A stretch of 64,000 nucleotides of DNA from Bacteroidales bacterium UBA6377 (GTDB taxonomy: Bacteria > Bacteroidota > Bacteroidia > Bacteroidales > UBA932), in contig DJQV01000012.1 of the NCBI GenBank assembly GCA_002438805.1, positions 33,468 through 97,467 on the forward strand, read 5' to 3'. The notes beneath the pieces were generated by a model. The model was given only the letters and a program-made list of their open reading frames with translations. It ran no database searches and had not been told where the DNA came from. Both the position numbers and the translations under genes were made by a program. Shown piece by piece: positions 1 through 8,476 of this stretch (its first letter is position 1; each line of letters starts with the position of its first letter).

Positions 1-309
1 CAGCGGATACGCCTGGCAGTCATCGGAAACTCCTGACCAGCCGGCACACAGCGCCAGGTTGACTTTCTCATGGATGTCGTATCCTATCTTGGCGAGGATC
101 TGCCCTCCGGGCCTTCCGAGATATTTGCGGGTGGTCTCATTGATGCGGTAGCCTTCCTCGCTTATGATGTTGATATGGCGGTAACTGTATATCCTTTGGG
201 AGTATCCCCACTCTAAGCCGAAATGCAGTTTCCATGCATTTCCCCTTTCCTGCGCCGCCATGTTCATGGCGGCCATGGACAGCAGTATGGACAGAAGTGT
301 GCGTCTCAT
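1..309 (-). CDS. Exported protein, probable small outer-membrane beta-barrel (3' end outside window)
   Basis: This gene runs off the left edge, so only the first 103 codons are visible. The start ATG is at 309 and is followed by a short signal peptide (MRRTLLSILLSMAAMNMAAQ). The mature part has alternating hydrophobic and aromatic residues and ends mid-strand in a stretch like KVNLALCAGWSG, which reads like beta-barrel or porin-type strands. It starts 3 nt after the stop of the gene at 313-891, so the two are surely co-transcribed. No family could be named; the barrel assignment is inference from pattern only. Confidence 0.6.
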   Translation of the reverse strand, partial: MRRTLLSILLSMAAMNMAAQERGNAWKLHFGLEWGYSQRIYSYRHINIISEEGYRINETTRKYLGRPGGQILAKIGYDIHEKVNLALCAGWSGVSDDCQAYPL

Positions 310-312
310 GGC

Positions 313-891
313 TCAGAATCTGCAATATATGCACAGTTGCGGGGTCAGGCAGTAGTAAAGTCCCCTTTTGTAGAGAGACAGCAGCATGGCGCCTGAATCT
401 CTGTCTTTGCGGATGTGCAGACCCGGGTTGACACAGAAGCTGATGTCTATGCTCAGACGGTGGGCAAAGAAGTCCGCGGACAGGCCCACGTTTCCGGAGA
501 GTGCGGCCACTATTCCCATCTCCTTGTATGTCTGCCCGTCCGAGCTGAAGAAGTGGCGCTCATAATCATGAAGGTATCCGGTAAAAAAACCCGGGCCCGC
601 GTGCAGTGCAAGATACGAGTAGCCGTAGTCCGCGTATGCGATTATATAGTCCCGTGTCAGACTGGCTGCGATGCCGGTGTCGCATGTCCTGCCGGAAAGG
701 ACACCGAACATGTCTGCATATAAGTTGATAAAGGTCATGGAGGCTCCGTCCTGTGGCTTAAATGCGGCTCCGATACCGAATCCCTTCAAGGAGTTGAACA
801 CCCCAAGGTAACGCTCTTGCGCGGCGGTTTCGCTGCATACTGCGGACATTACGGCAGCCAGAGCCAGTGATATTGCTGCTTTTGCTCTCAT
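313..891 (-). CDS. Exported beta-barrel-like protein, 192 aa, function unknown
   Basis: The protein has an N-terminal signal peptide (about residues 1-24, ending SETAAQ) and a body rich in Gly, Tyr, Phe and alternating hydrophobic residues, closing with a phenylalanine (IYCRF), as many outer-membrane barrels do. It resembles its downstream neighbour in style: both mature proteins would begin Gln-Glu-Arg. The pair probably forms an operon expressed from the promoter at 898-905. I do not recognise the family. Eight-stranded barrels of this size are common in Bacteroidetes, but a periplasmic beta-sandwich is possible. Confidence 0.6.
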   Translation of the reverse strand: MRAKAAISLALAAVMSAVCSETAAQERYLGVFNSLKGFGIGAAFKPQDGASMTFINLYADMFGVLSGRTCDTGIAASLTRDYIIAYADYGYSYLALHAGPGFFTGYLHDYERHFFSSDGQTYKEMGIVAALSGNVGLSADFFAHRLSIDISFCVNPGLHIRKDRDSGAMLLSLYKRGLYYCLTPQLCIYCRF

Positions 892-897
892 CCGGGG

Positions 898-905
898 CGA
901 AGATA
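898..905 (-). promoter_or_regulatory. Promoter -7 element TATCTTCG for the 313-891 gene
   Basis: The minus strand reads TATCTTCG, one change from TAnnTTTG. Its 3' end lies only 6 nt before the ATG at 891, which implies a leaderless or nearly leaderless mRNA. Confidence 0.5.
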
Positions 906-936
906 GGCATTTCTTTGATTATTTCATATTATCGCG

Positions 937-944
937 TATCTTCG
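937..944 (+). promoter_or_regulatory. Promoter -7 element TATCTTCG for the glycosyltransferase pair
   Basis: TATCTTCG lies 19 nt before the ATG at 964. This spacing argues for ATG 964 rather than the in-frame TTG at 952 as the translation start. Confidence 0.5.
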
Positions 945-963
945 CAGACCTTTGACTATACTT

Positions 964-1977
964 ATGTGCACGGTTTCGATCATTATTCCGATATATAATG
1001 CGGAGAGGTATCTCCGACGCTGTCTTGACAGCATCAAGGTCCAGACTTTTTCTGACTGGGAGGCCGTGTGTGTCGATGACGGAAGCACTGACGCCTCGGC
1101 TGGGATACTGTCCGCCTTTTCTGATGCAGACAGGCGTTTCAAGCTCATAAGCAAAAGCAACGGAGGCGTGGCGGATGCGCGCAACGCCGGTCTGGATGCG
1201 GCATGTGGGGAATATGTCATGTTTGTGGATCCGGATGATTTCATCCATCCCCAGACGCTGGAGCTGGCGGTGGGGCTGTCCCGTGCCGACTCTACGGATA
1301 TAGTCTGCTGGACCTATGACCGGGTCTGGCGCTCCGGGATGATGGAAGGTCTCAAGTCCGGCTCTGCACCGGAAGGCCTCAGGCCGAGGAGCCTTTCTGT
1401 ATGCTATGATATAGGTACAGTGCCGAAGAAGGTGACCTATGACATGGTTTCGCACCTGACGGAGATGGAGAAGCCGCGTGGTGTAGAGTGGCCCATACGG
1501 CATTTCTATCTCTGGCAGTACCTGATGCGTTCTGACCTTGTGAGGGATCTGCGTTTCATCAAGGAACTGAAAATATATGAGGATTTCCCCTGGCTTTGCG
1601 AACTCCAGCTGCGCAACCCTTCCGTGACTATCACTGAACTTCCGCTGTATTATTATTATATCAATAAAGATTCAATAGACATGAGCCTCGGGTCGGGAAG
1701 CGTCAGGGCCCGCTGCCTTATAGCCGGGCTTCTGCATTGCGTCCGTCTTTACCGTGAAGCGGATGCTTTCCAGTCAGCGGCCTGGTCCAGACTGTGCAAG
1801 TGGCCTATGATCCGCTTCCAGCTGCGGCGAAACCTTGAACTCTCATCCGATGCCGACAGGCCGGAACTCCGCAAATCGCTTCTGAAACTGAGGCGGGAAG
1901 GCGGATTTGACTCACCGCCGGGTCTCGGATATTGGATTTGCCGTCTGAAGATCTACCGTTTCATGAACAAAATTTGA
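964..1977 (+). CDS. Family 2 glycosyltransferase (first of a tandem pair)
   Basis: A GT-A fold glycosyltransferase of family GT2, 337 aa, that would move a sugar from a nucleotide donor to a glycan acceptor at the cytoplasmic face. The N-terminus has the typical VSIIIPIYNAERYLRRCLDS strand, then DDGSTD (nucleotide binding) and FVDPDDF (the DxD metal site, near residue 93). There are no membrane helices. It is a close paralogue of the next gene, with the same length and a 4 nt gap, so a duplication is likely. The substrate cannot be told; no polysaccharide cluster, flippase or polymerase lies nearby. ATG 964 is preferred over TTG 952 because the promoter would otherwise abut the start. Confidence 0.9.
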   Translation: MCTVSIIIPIYNAERYLRRCLDSIKVQTFSDWEAVCVDDGSTDASAGILSAFSDADRRFKLISKSNGGVADARNAGLDAACGEYVMFVDPDDFIHPQTLELAVGLSRADSTDIVCWTYDRVWRSGMMEGLKSGSAPEGLRPRSLSVCYDIGTVPKKVTYDMVSHLTEMEKPRGVEWPIRHFYLWQYLMRSDLVRDLRFIKELKIYEDFPWLCELQLRNPSVTITELPLYYYYINKDSIDMSLGSGSVRARCLIAGLLHCVRLYREADAFQSAAWSRLCKWPMIRFQLRRNLELSSDADRPELRKSLLKLRREGGFDSPPGLGYWICRLKIYRFMNKI

Positions 1978-1981
1978 GAAT

Positions 1982-2995
1982 ATGCCCGCAATATCAGTGA
2001 TAATACCTGTCTATAATGTCGAGAAATACCTGAGGCGCTGTCTTGATTCTGTCCTCGGACAGACGTTCAGCGATTGGGAAGCCGTATGTGTCAATGACGG
2101 CAGTCCGGACGGCAGCCGCGGCATCATAGAGGAATATGCGGCATCGGATTCGCGCTTCCTGCTGCTGGACAAACCCAACGGAGGACTTTCGGACGCGAGG
2201 AATTTCGGGCTGTCCGCAGCGCATGGCGATCATGTCATCTTCCTTGACTCGGATGATTTCATCCACCCTCAGACTTTTGAGATTGCCATGGGGCTGGCGG
2301 AGAAAAACGGCACGGACATAGTGTCGTGGTATAAGGATCCCAACTACCGTAATCTGACCATGCTCCGGCATTTTCTTCATCTCGACACGATTTCTTACAG
2401 GCCGTCGGGCTTCCGCAGGCGTTTCAGACTCGATAAAGTGAAATTCTGCAGGACAGATGACATCATCTCCCATGTGACCGAGCGTTCGCACCCTAAGGGC
2501 ATCGACTGGCCTCTGAAGCATTTCTATGTATGGCGTCATCTCATCCGCCGGGGAGTTCTGGACGGCGTGAGCTTCATAAAAGGCATAACTTTCGAGGATT
2601 TTCCGTGGTGGAGCGAGGTTCTGCTCAAAAGACCGTCTGTGACCATCACTTATCTTCCTTTCTATTACTACTATCCTAACTTCAAGTCGATTGACCTCGG
2701 CTCGTCCAGAATCAAGAAGATGCGCAGCTGGTGTGCCGGGCTTGAGTATTCTTTTGCGCTTTATGCGACCGAAGCGGACAGCAGGCAGATGGATCTCTGG
2801 TCAGCCAACTGCAAATGGCCGGTGATTAATGTCATGATAGGCCGCTGGCTGCCCAAATTCAATCCAGCCTCGGAGGAATGCTCAGAACTTGTCTCAGGCC
2901 TTGGACGGCTTTGGGATGCCGGAGCCTTTGAGGATGTGAGAGATGAGCGCGGGCGGAGAAGCCGGGAAGCGGTGGCGCGGTTTATCGGAAAGTGA
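1982..2995 (+). CDS. Family 2 glycosyltransferase (second of a tandem pair)
   Basis: A GT2 glycosyltransferase of 337 aa with ISVIIPVYNVEKYLRRCLDS at the N-terminus, NDGSPDGS and FLDSDDFIHPQTF as the nucleotide and DxD motifs. It matches the preceding protein along its whole length, including a shared C-terminal half (RHFYLWQYL against KHFYVWRHL, LPLYYYYIN against LPFYYYYPN). Because the C-terminal halves diverge more than the catalytic part, the two may add different sugars or act on successive acceptors. It is translated from its own ATG 4 nt after the first gene's stop. Confidence 0.9.
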   Translation: MPAISVIIPVYNVEKYLRRCLDSVLGQTFSDWEAVCVNDGSPDGSRGIIEEYAASDSRFLLLDKPNGGLSDARNFGLSAAHGDHVIFLDSDDFIHPQTFEIAMGLAEKNGTDIVSWYKDPNYRNLTMLRHFLHLDTISYRPSGFRRRFRLDKVKFCRTDDIISHVTERSHPKGIDWPLKHFYVWRHLIRRGVLDGVSFIKGITFEDFPWWSEVLLKRPSVTITYLPFYYYYPNFKSIDLGSSRIKKMRSWCAGLEYSFALYATEADSRQMDLWSANCKWPVINVMIGRWLPKFNPASEECSELVSGLGRLWDAGAFEDVRDERGRRSREAVARFIGK

Positions 2996-3006
2996 AAAAA
3001 AAGTCT

Positions 3007-3014
3007 TATATTCG
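3007..3014 (+). promoter_or_regulatory. Promoter -7 element TATATTCG for the 3041 gene
   Basis: TATATTCG sits 26 nt before the ATG at 3041 and directly after the stop of the second glycosyltransferase, so the GNAT-rarA-aldehyde dehydrogenase run probably has its own promoter. Confidence 0.5.
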
Positions 3015-3040
3015 CAGCGCGTATACTAAAGAACTAGACA

Positions 3041-4174
3041 ATGTCAGTAGAAATCAAAGAAGTGCAGTCTCGCAAGGAGCTGCGTGAATTTGTCAATTTT
3101 CCGGAGAAACTATATAGACACAATCCATATTATGTCCCGCCTCTTGAGTTTGACCAGATGGACACTCTGGACCAGAAGAAAGGGGCGGCGCAGGAATTTT
3201 GCGACTCGAAGCTCTATCTTGCATACAAGGACGGTAAGCTTGCCGGCAGGGTGGCCGCAATCGTCAACAGGCTTGCCAACAAGCAGTGGAACCACAAGGA
3301 GGTGCGTTTCGGATGGTATGATTTCATCGATGACAGGGAGGTCTCCAAGGCCCTGATGGACAAGGTGGAGGAATTCGGGCGCAGTTATGGCATGGATTCG
3401 GTGGTCGGTCCGCTCGGCTTCACGGATTTCGACCCTGAAGGGCTTCTGATCGAAGGGTTTGACCAGCTCAGCACGATGGCCTTGATCTACAATTATCCAT
3501 ATTACGTGGATCATATCGAGGGCATGGGCTTCCAGAAAGATGCTGACTGGATTGAATATAAGATTTACATGCCAAAAGTGCTTCCGGAGCGCGTGGCAAG
3601 GATGGCCAATATAATAAGGCAACGGGCCAATGTGCACATCACTCCCCTTACCCGCAAACTCATAAGGGAGAAAGATTATGCTCACAAGATTTTCAAGATA
3701 ATCAACGACTGCTACAAGAATCTGTACAACTTTACCGTCCTTCCCGAGAAGATGGCCGACAAATATATCGGATTCTATCTGAAGGTACTTGATCTTAATT
3801 ATGTCAGTCTTGTTGAGAATGACAAGGACGAGATCGTCGCGTTCGGGATCACGATGCCTTCCATTGCCAGGGCTCTCCAAAGAAGCCGCGGCAAGCTCTT
3901 CCCTTTCGGATGGTGGTTCCTTGCGAAGTCACTTTTCTTCAAGAGGGAAGAAGGGGTCGAGATGCTTCTTGTCGGAGTGAACCCGGAGTACCAGAACTCA
4001 GGTGTGAACACCCTTGTGCAGGCCGACATGTTCAGAAAATACACTGAAGCAGGCGTGAAATGGGCGGAGACCAACGCCATCCTTGAGACTAATATCAAGA
4101 ACCAGGGCCAGTTCAAGGAGTTTAATCACGAATGCAAGAAAAGACGCCGTTCTTACATAAAAAAGCTTGATTGA
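3041..4174 (+). CDS. GNAT-like acyltransferase-family protein, 377 aa, substrate unknown
   Basis: A soluble 377-residue protein with features of an N-acyltransferase-like fold: the N-terminal half contains KLYLAYKDGKLAGRVAAIVN, like a GNAT beta-strand set, and a second unit near residues 300-350 reads VEMLLVGVNPEYQNSGVNTLVQ, the position where GNATs bind the acyl-CoA pyrophosphate (V-x-P-x-Y-x-x-x-G). It belongs to a long Bacteroidetes group of unknown substrate. It overlaps nothing at its 5' end and shares its stop with the reading frame in which rarA starts, so translational coupling to rarA is possible. Its role is not known. Confidence 0.65.
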   Translation: MSVEIKEVQSRKELREFVNFPEKLYRHNPYYVPPLEFDQMDTLDQKKGAAQEFCDSKLYLAYKDGKLAGRVAAIVNRLANKQWNHKEVRFGWYDFIDDREVSKALMDKVEEFGRSYGMDSVVGPLGFTDFDPEGLLIEGFDQLSTMALIYNYPYYVDHIEGMGFQKDADWIEYKIYMPKVLPERVARMANIIRQRANVHITPLTRKLIREKDYAHKIFKIINDCYKNLYNFTVLPEKMADKYIGFYLKVLDLNYVSLVENDKDEIVAFGITMPSIARALQRSRGKLFPFGWWFLAKSLFFKREEGVEMLLVGVNPEYQNSGVNTLVQADMFRKYTEAGVKWAETNAILETNIKNQGQFKEFNHECKKRRRSYIKKLD

Positions 4175-4212
4175 TAAGCGGTAAAACAAAAGTGTCAGAT
4201 TCAGCAACAAAA

Positions 4213-5493
4213 ATGTTATCGCCCCTTCCGGAGCGGATGCGGCCCAAGAATCTGTCGGAATACGCAGGGCAGCGCCACCTTGTGGGAGAAGGCTGCATCC
4301 TGCGTAAGATGATTGACTCCGGCAACCTGACATCTTTTATCCTATGGGGACCTCCGGGCGTAGGAAAGACCACTCTGGCCCGCATCATCTCCACGACTCT
4401 TGACAGGGAGTTCTACACTTTGTCCGCCGTCAGTTCCGGAGTCAAGGATGTCCGGGACGTGATTGACAAGGCTAGGTCAAAGTCTCTTTTTTCAAGTGCC
4501 GCACCCCCGATCCTTTTCATTGACGAGATCCACCGCTTCAACAAGGCGCAGCAGGACGCTTTGCTCGGGGCTGTGGAAGCGGGCACTGTGGTGCTAATCG
4601 GAGCTACGACCGAAAATCCGTCTTTTGAGGTGATCACTCCCCTCCTGTCCAGGTGCCAGGTATTTGTGCTCAAGAGCCTTGAGGTGGAAGATCTCCGGCG
4701 GCTTCTTGATCGTGCGCTGTCTGAAGATGAAGTTCTGAAGCATAAAGATATTGAGGTGCGCGAAACCGAAGCCCTCTTCAGGCACAGCGGTGGCGATGCC
4801 CGCAAACTGCTCAACATTCTGGAACTTGTCACCGATGCCGCTTCCGGGCAGGAAAAGGTTGTGATAGACAACGCGTCGGTCACCGCCTGTCTACAGGACA
4901 ATGTGGCGATATATGACAAGGGTGGAGAGATGCACTACGACATCATCTCGGCTTTCATAAAGAGTGTGCGGGGCTCTGATCCCAACGCGGCCGTATATTG
5001 GATGGCGCGGATGCTGGATGGAGGAGAGGATCCTCTTTTTATTGCCAGACGCCTGTGCATCCTCGCAGCTGAGGATATAGGACTTGCAAATCCGAACGCC
5101 CTGCTGCTTGCGGAAGCCACTTTCCGCATCGTGCACAACATAGGTATGCCTGAAGCCCGTATCCCCTTGAGTGAATGCGCTATATATCTTGCGGGTTCTC
5201 CCAAGAGCAATTCTGCCTATTTGGCGATTGATGAGGCTCTTGCTGCGGCGAAAAGCGATTCTTTGGCTGCTGTCCCCTTGTACCTGCGCAACGCTCCGAC
5301 AAAATTGATGTCGGATCTCGGATATTCTGACGGATACAAGTACGCGCATGACTTCCCGGGACATTTCGCTGATCAGGAATATATGCCGAAGGAGTTTGCC
5401 GGGAGGGTGTTCTATCATCCGCAGGAGAACAGGCATGAGGACTCGCTGAAGTCTTATCTCAAGTCCTGCTGGCCAAAGTATTATCCAAAATGA
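4213..5493 (+). CDS. rarA: RarA/MgsA-type replication-associated AAA ATPase
   Basis: A clamp-loader-like AAA+ ATPase acting at stalled or damaged replication forks. Walker A is GPPGVGKT (residues 46-53), Walker B is LFIDEIH (101-107), followed by the sensor GATTENPS and the C-terminal RarA domain with YDKGGEMHYD, ISAFIKSVRGSD and GLANPNA, all typical of the family. The frame is open from TTG 4171, but homologues start close to the PLPERMRPK motif, so ATG 4213 (426 aa) is chosen. It ends in an ATGA overlap with the aldehyde dehydrogenase gene. Confidence 0.95.
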   Translation: MLSPLPERMRPKNLSEYAGQRHLVGEGCILRKMIDSGNLTSFILWGPPGVGKTTLARIISTTLDREFYTLSAVSSGVKDVRDVIDKARSKSLFSSAAPPILFIDEIHRFNKAQQDALLGAVEAGTVVLIGATTENPSFEVITPLLSRCQVFVLKSLEVEDLRRLLDRALSEDEVLKHKDIEVRETEALFRHSGGDARKLLNILELVTDAASGQEKVVIDNASVTACLQDNVAIYDKGGEMHYDIISAFIKSVRGSDPNAAVYWMARMLDGGEDPLFIARRLCILAAEDIGLANPNALLLAEATFRIVHNIGMPEARIPLSECAIYLAGSPKSNSAYLAIDEALAAAKSDSLAAVPLYLRNAPTKLMSDLGYSDGYKYAHDFPGHFADQEYMPKEFAGRVFYHPQENRHEDSLKSYLKSCWPKYYPK

Positions 5494-6854
5494 TGACGAT
5501 TCCCCGGACTGTCCTCTCCCAGCGGGAGTATTTCCGTAGCGGTGCAACGCTTGACCTTGACTTCCGCCGCAGGATGCTCAAGTCTCTAGACGCCGCGCTC
5601 TGCAAATACGCAGATGACCTGTATGAAGCCCTATGGGCGGATCTCCACAAGTCAAGGGAAGAGGCCTATCTCACCGAAATAAGCATTGTAAGCGGTGAAA
5701 TCAGGGAAGCCATCAGGAATCTTGGCCGCTGGGCCTCCCGGAAGCGCTGCCGCACTCCCCTTTCATGTCTGCCTTCAAGAAGCTATACTGTGGCCGAGCC
5801 TCTGGGGACGGTACTTATCGTCTCTCCGTGGAACTACCCTGTGCAGCTGGCCCTGAATCCCCTCGTGGGGGCGATAACGGCCGGATGTACGGCAGTGCTT
5901 AAATTCTCTCCCGGTGCGCCTTCTGTAAGTGAGGTGCTCGGAAGGATGCTGGACGATTGCTTCGGGCCGGAATATGTCGCGCATTTTCAGGGACACAGGG
6001 ATGTCAACGAGGCTTTGTTCGCGGAGCGCTATGACTTGATTTTCCTCACCGGAAGCCCGGCACTGGGAAAGGTTGCAATGCAGGCTGCCGCAAAGAACCT
6101 GACTCCTGTCATCCTGGAACTTGGCGGTAAAAGCCCCTGCATAATCGATGACGGCGCAGATATGGCCATAGCCGCAAGACGTGTGGCCTGGGGCAAGATC
6201 ATCAATGCCGGACAGACCTGCATAGCTCCGGATTACATTCTGATACGAAAGGGGCTGAAAGCGGATTTTGTAAGGGAATTCAAGGGTGCGACAAGTGCAT
6301 TGCTGGGCGGAAAGCCTGAGCAGAGCCGGTTCTACGGCCGGATGTCAAGTGAACGTGCCTTTGACCGCGTGGTGTCATATCTTGATGATGGGGAGATACT
6401 TGCCGGGGGACATAAAGACCGGGCATCTCTTTACGTCGAACCTACTGTCCTCGGTGGGGTCAGTCCTGAATCCCCAGTAATGCAGGAAGAGATCTTCGGC
6501 CCTGTCTTCCCGTTGATCGAGTATGACAATCTTGAGGAAGCGATGGATTTTGTCAACTCGAGGCCTAAACCTCTTGCCCTGTACTATTTCGGAGAAGAGC
6601 GCAAGGGATGGGCTTTCATCCGGCATACGAGTTCGGGAGGAGCCTGCATCAACGACACCATAATGCACATTGCCAATCCGGATCTGCCGTTCGGCGGAGT
6701 CGGCAATTCCGGTATGGGGCATTACCATGGGAAGGAGAGTTTCCTCGCATTCTCCCATATCCGCTCCGTGCTGTGCTCTCCGCGCCGCATTGACGTGCCG
6801 TTCAGGTATATGCCTTACAGGTTTTTCGGCCTGGTCAAAAGACTGCTGGGGTAG
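5490..6854 (+). CDS. Aldehyde dehydrogenase (class 3-like, NAD(P)-dependent)
   Basis: Oxidises an aldehyde to the acid with NAD(P). The 454-residue protein carries the general base Glu210 in ELGGKSPC and the catalytic Cys244 in GQTCIAPDY, with FLTGSP (cofactor loop) and PWNYP upstream. The length and a basic-hydrophobic C-terminal end (YRFFGLVKRLLG) resemble the class 3 / fatty aldehyde group, which can attach to membranes. The start is the first ATG of an ATGATG that overlaps the rarA stop by 4 nt. The substrate is not evident; the pairing with rarA does not explain it. Confidence 0.92.
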   Translation: MMTIPRTVLSQREYFRSGATLDLDFRRRMLKSLDAALCKYADDLYEALWADLHKSREEAYLTEISIVSGEIREAIRNLGRWASRKRCRTPLSCLPSRSYTVAEPLGTVLIVSPWNYPVQLALNPLVGAITAGCTAVLKFSPGAPSVSEVLGRMLDDCFGPEYVAHFQGHRDVNEALFAERYDLIFLTGSPALGKVAMQAAAKNLTPVILELGGKSPCIIDDGADMAIAARRVAWGKIINAGQTCIAPDYILIRKGLKADFVREFKGATSALLGGKPEQSRFYGRMSSERAFDRVVSYLDDGEILAGGHKDRASLYVEPTVLGGVSPESPVMQEEIFGPVFPLIEYDNLEEAMDFVNSRPKPLALYYFGEERKGWAFIRHTSSGGACINDTIMHIANPDLPFGGVGNSGMGHYHGKESFLAFSHIRSVLCSPRRIDVPFRYMPYRFFGLVKRLLG

Positions 6855-6857
6855 TCC

Positions 6858-8474
6858 CTACGGGAGAGGGATCTTGAGCTTCTGGCCAGGTCGGATGTTG
6901 TCGCTTTTCATGCCGTTGGCTTTCTTTATGTTCTCTGCGCTTACACCCGGGTAGAGTTTGGCTATGTTGTACAGGGAGTCGCCCTGACGGACGGTGTAGG
7001 TGCTTGTCCTGCCGGAAGATGATGACTTTCCGGAGGAGGAGGATTTCGCCGAAGGGTTCTTGGTGGCCCCGTAGATGTAGAGGGTCTGTCCTGCACGGAT
7101 GTTGGCCGACCTGAGGTTGTTCCACTTCTTTATCTGGCTGACGCTCACTCCGTAGCGGGAGGCGATGCGCCCGAGGTAGTCGCCGCTTTTGACCTTATAT
7201 GCGATACGCTGCTGGCCTGCCGGGCGGCTTCCCTTGCGGCTTACGTCCCTCAGGACTTTCTTGCTCATCAGGGAGTCGGCCTTGAAACTGTAGAGGGAGT
7301 CCCTGTCGGCTTCCAGGAATGCATTCGTCCAGGTGTATGGGAGCTTCAGGATATAGCCCTTGCTGTTGCCGGGGATGATTTCGTGTACGTACTGCGGGTT
7401 GAGGTTCTTGAGGGCTTCCATCGGTACGCCGACCACGGAGCTGATCTGCACGAAGTGGAGGTTCTTGTGGATCTGGAAGGTGTCGGTCTGCGCCGGCATG
7501 CCGACGTTCTGCGGCAGGATGCCGTATTCTTTGTGGTAAGTCATGGCATACATGGCACCCACGAATGCCGGCACGTAGCCTCTCGTCTCCCTCGGCAGAT
7601 AGGGGTAGATGCTCCAGAAGTCACGCTGGCCTCCGGCTCTTCTGATGGCTTTGGAGACATTGCCCGCGCCGCAGTTGTAGGAACTGATGGCCAGCGCCCA
7701 GTCCCCGAATATCTTGTATGCGTCGCGCAGGTAGCGTGCGGCTGCGTCCATGGCTTTTTCGACATCGAGGCGCTCGTCCACGAATGAGTTGATCTCCAGC
7801 CCGTAGTTGCGGGCGGTGTTGTACATGAACTGCCAGATGCCCCTGGCGCCGGCGCGCGATGTGGCCACGGGGTTGAGCATGGACTCGATCACAGCCATGT
7901 ATTTGAGTTCGAGCGGAAGACCGTAGCGGTTGAGCACATCCTCGAACATCGGGAAATAATAGCTGCTCAGGCCCATCACCCGGCTCATTTTTCCCGGCAT
8001 CCTCTCCGAGTACAGGATGATGTAGTTCTTGACGTTGTCGTTGAACGGCAGGGTTATGAAGGAGTTCATGGCGCTGAGCCTGTCGATCATCTCCTGGTCT
8101 GAGACATTAGAGGAGAAGCGCACGGAATCCATGTCGAATTCTGATACGGAGTCGGCATCGCCTGCAAACGAGTTCCTGTACCAGAGGTGCAGTAGACTGT
8201 CACTCACTTCGGCTGTGTATTCTATGCTGTCCTCCGCCTCTGCGGCATTGTTGCCCTCGATCACGGCCCGCAGCTCGCTGTCTTCTATATAGCGTCTTTC
8301 CTCAAGGCTGTCCACAAGGGCCTGAAGCGAATCGAGGCTGGCCTTGAGGGCGCTGTTTTCCGTCTGGAGGGCTTTCCGGCTGGGACGTTTGAAGAAATCG
8401 GAGATGCTCTGCGCATGCGTTTCGGGCAGGGAGAGCAGGAAAATTGAAAGGATTATTGCTGTCGGTCTTGTCAT
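6858..8474 (-). CDS. mltD: Membrane-bound lytic murein transglycosylase with two LysM domains
   Basis: Cleaves peptidoglycan glycan strands to 1,6-anhydromuropeptides in the periplasm. Order: signal peptide (ending THAQS), a short coiled coil (about 35-60), an SLT domain with the catalytic Glu in AVIESMLNP (about residue 197) and GARGIWQFM, then two LysM repeats near residues 428-473 and 491-538 (YKVKSGDYLGRIA and YTVRQGDSLYNIA) separated by a Ser-rich linker. ATG 8474 is chosen: the upstream TTG at 8480 overlaps the previous stop codon and adds only two residues. It is last in the parA-parB-DUF5683 operon. The gap to the convergent aldehyde dehydrogenase gene is 3 nt. Confidence 0.93.
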   Translation of the reverse strand: MTRPTAIILSIFLLSLPETHAQSISDFFKRPSRKALQTENSALKASLDSLQALVDSLEERRYIEDSELRAVIEGNNAAEAEDSIEYTAEVSDSLLHLWYRNSFAGDADSVSEFDMDSVRFSSNVSDQEMIDRLSAMNSFITLPFNDNVKNYIILYSERMPGKMSRVMGLSSYYFPMFEDVLNRYGLPLELKYMAVIESMLNPVATSRAGARGIWQFMYNTARNYGLEINSFVDERLDVEKAMDAAARYLRDAYKIFGDWALAISSYNCGAGNVSKAIRRAGGQRDFWSIYPYLPRETRGYVPAFVGAMYAMTYHKEYGILPQNVGMPAQTDTFQIHKNLHFVQISSVVGVPMEALKNLNPQYVHEIIPGNSKGYILKLPYTWTNAFLEADRDSLYSFKADSLMSKKVLRDVSRKGSRPAGQQRIAYKVKSGDYLGRIASRYGVSVSQIKKWNNLRSANIRAGQTLYIYGATKNPSAKSSSSGKSSSSGRTSTYTVRQGDSLYNIAKLYPGVSAENIKKANGMKSDNIRPGQKLKIPLP

Positions 8475-8476
8475 TG

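Noticed and set aside
4171..4212. TTG 4171 as start of rarA
   Set aside because: It would add 14 residues not expected in the family and lies on the stop codon of the previous gene; ATG 4213 fits the RarA N-terminus.
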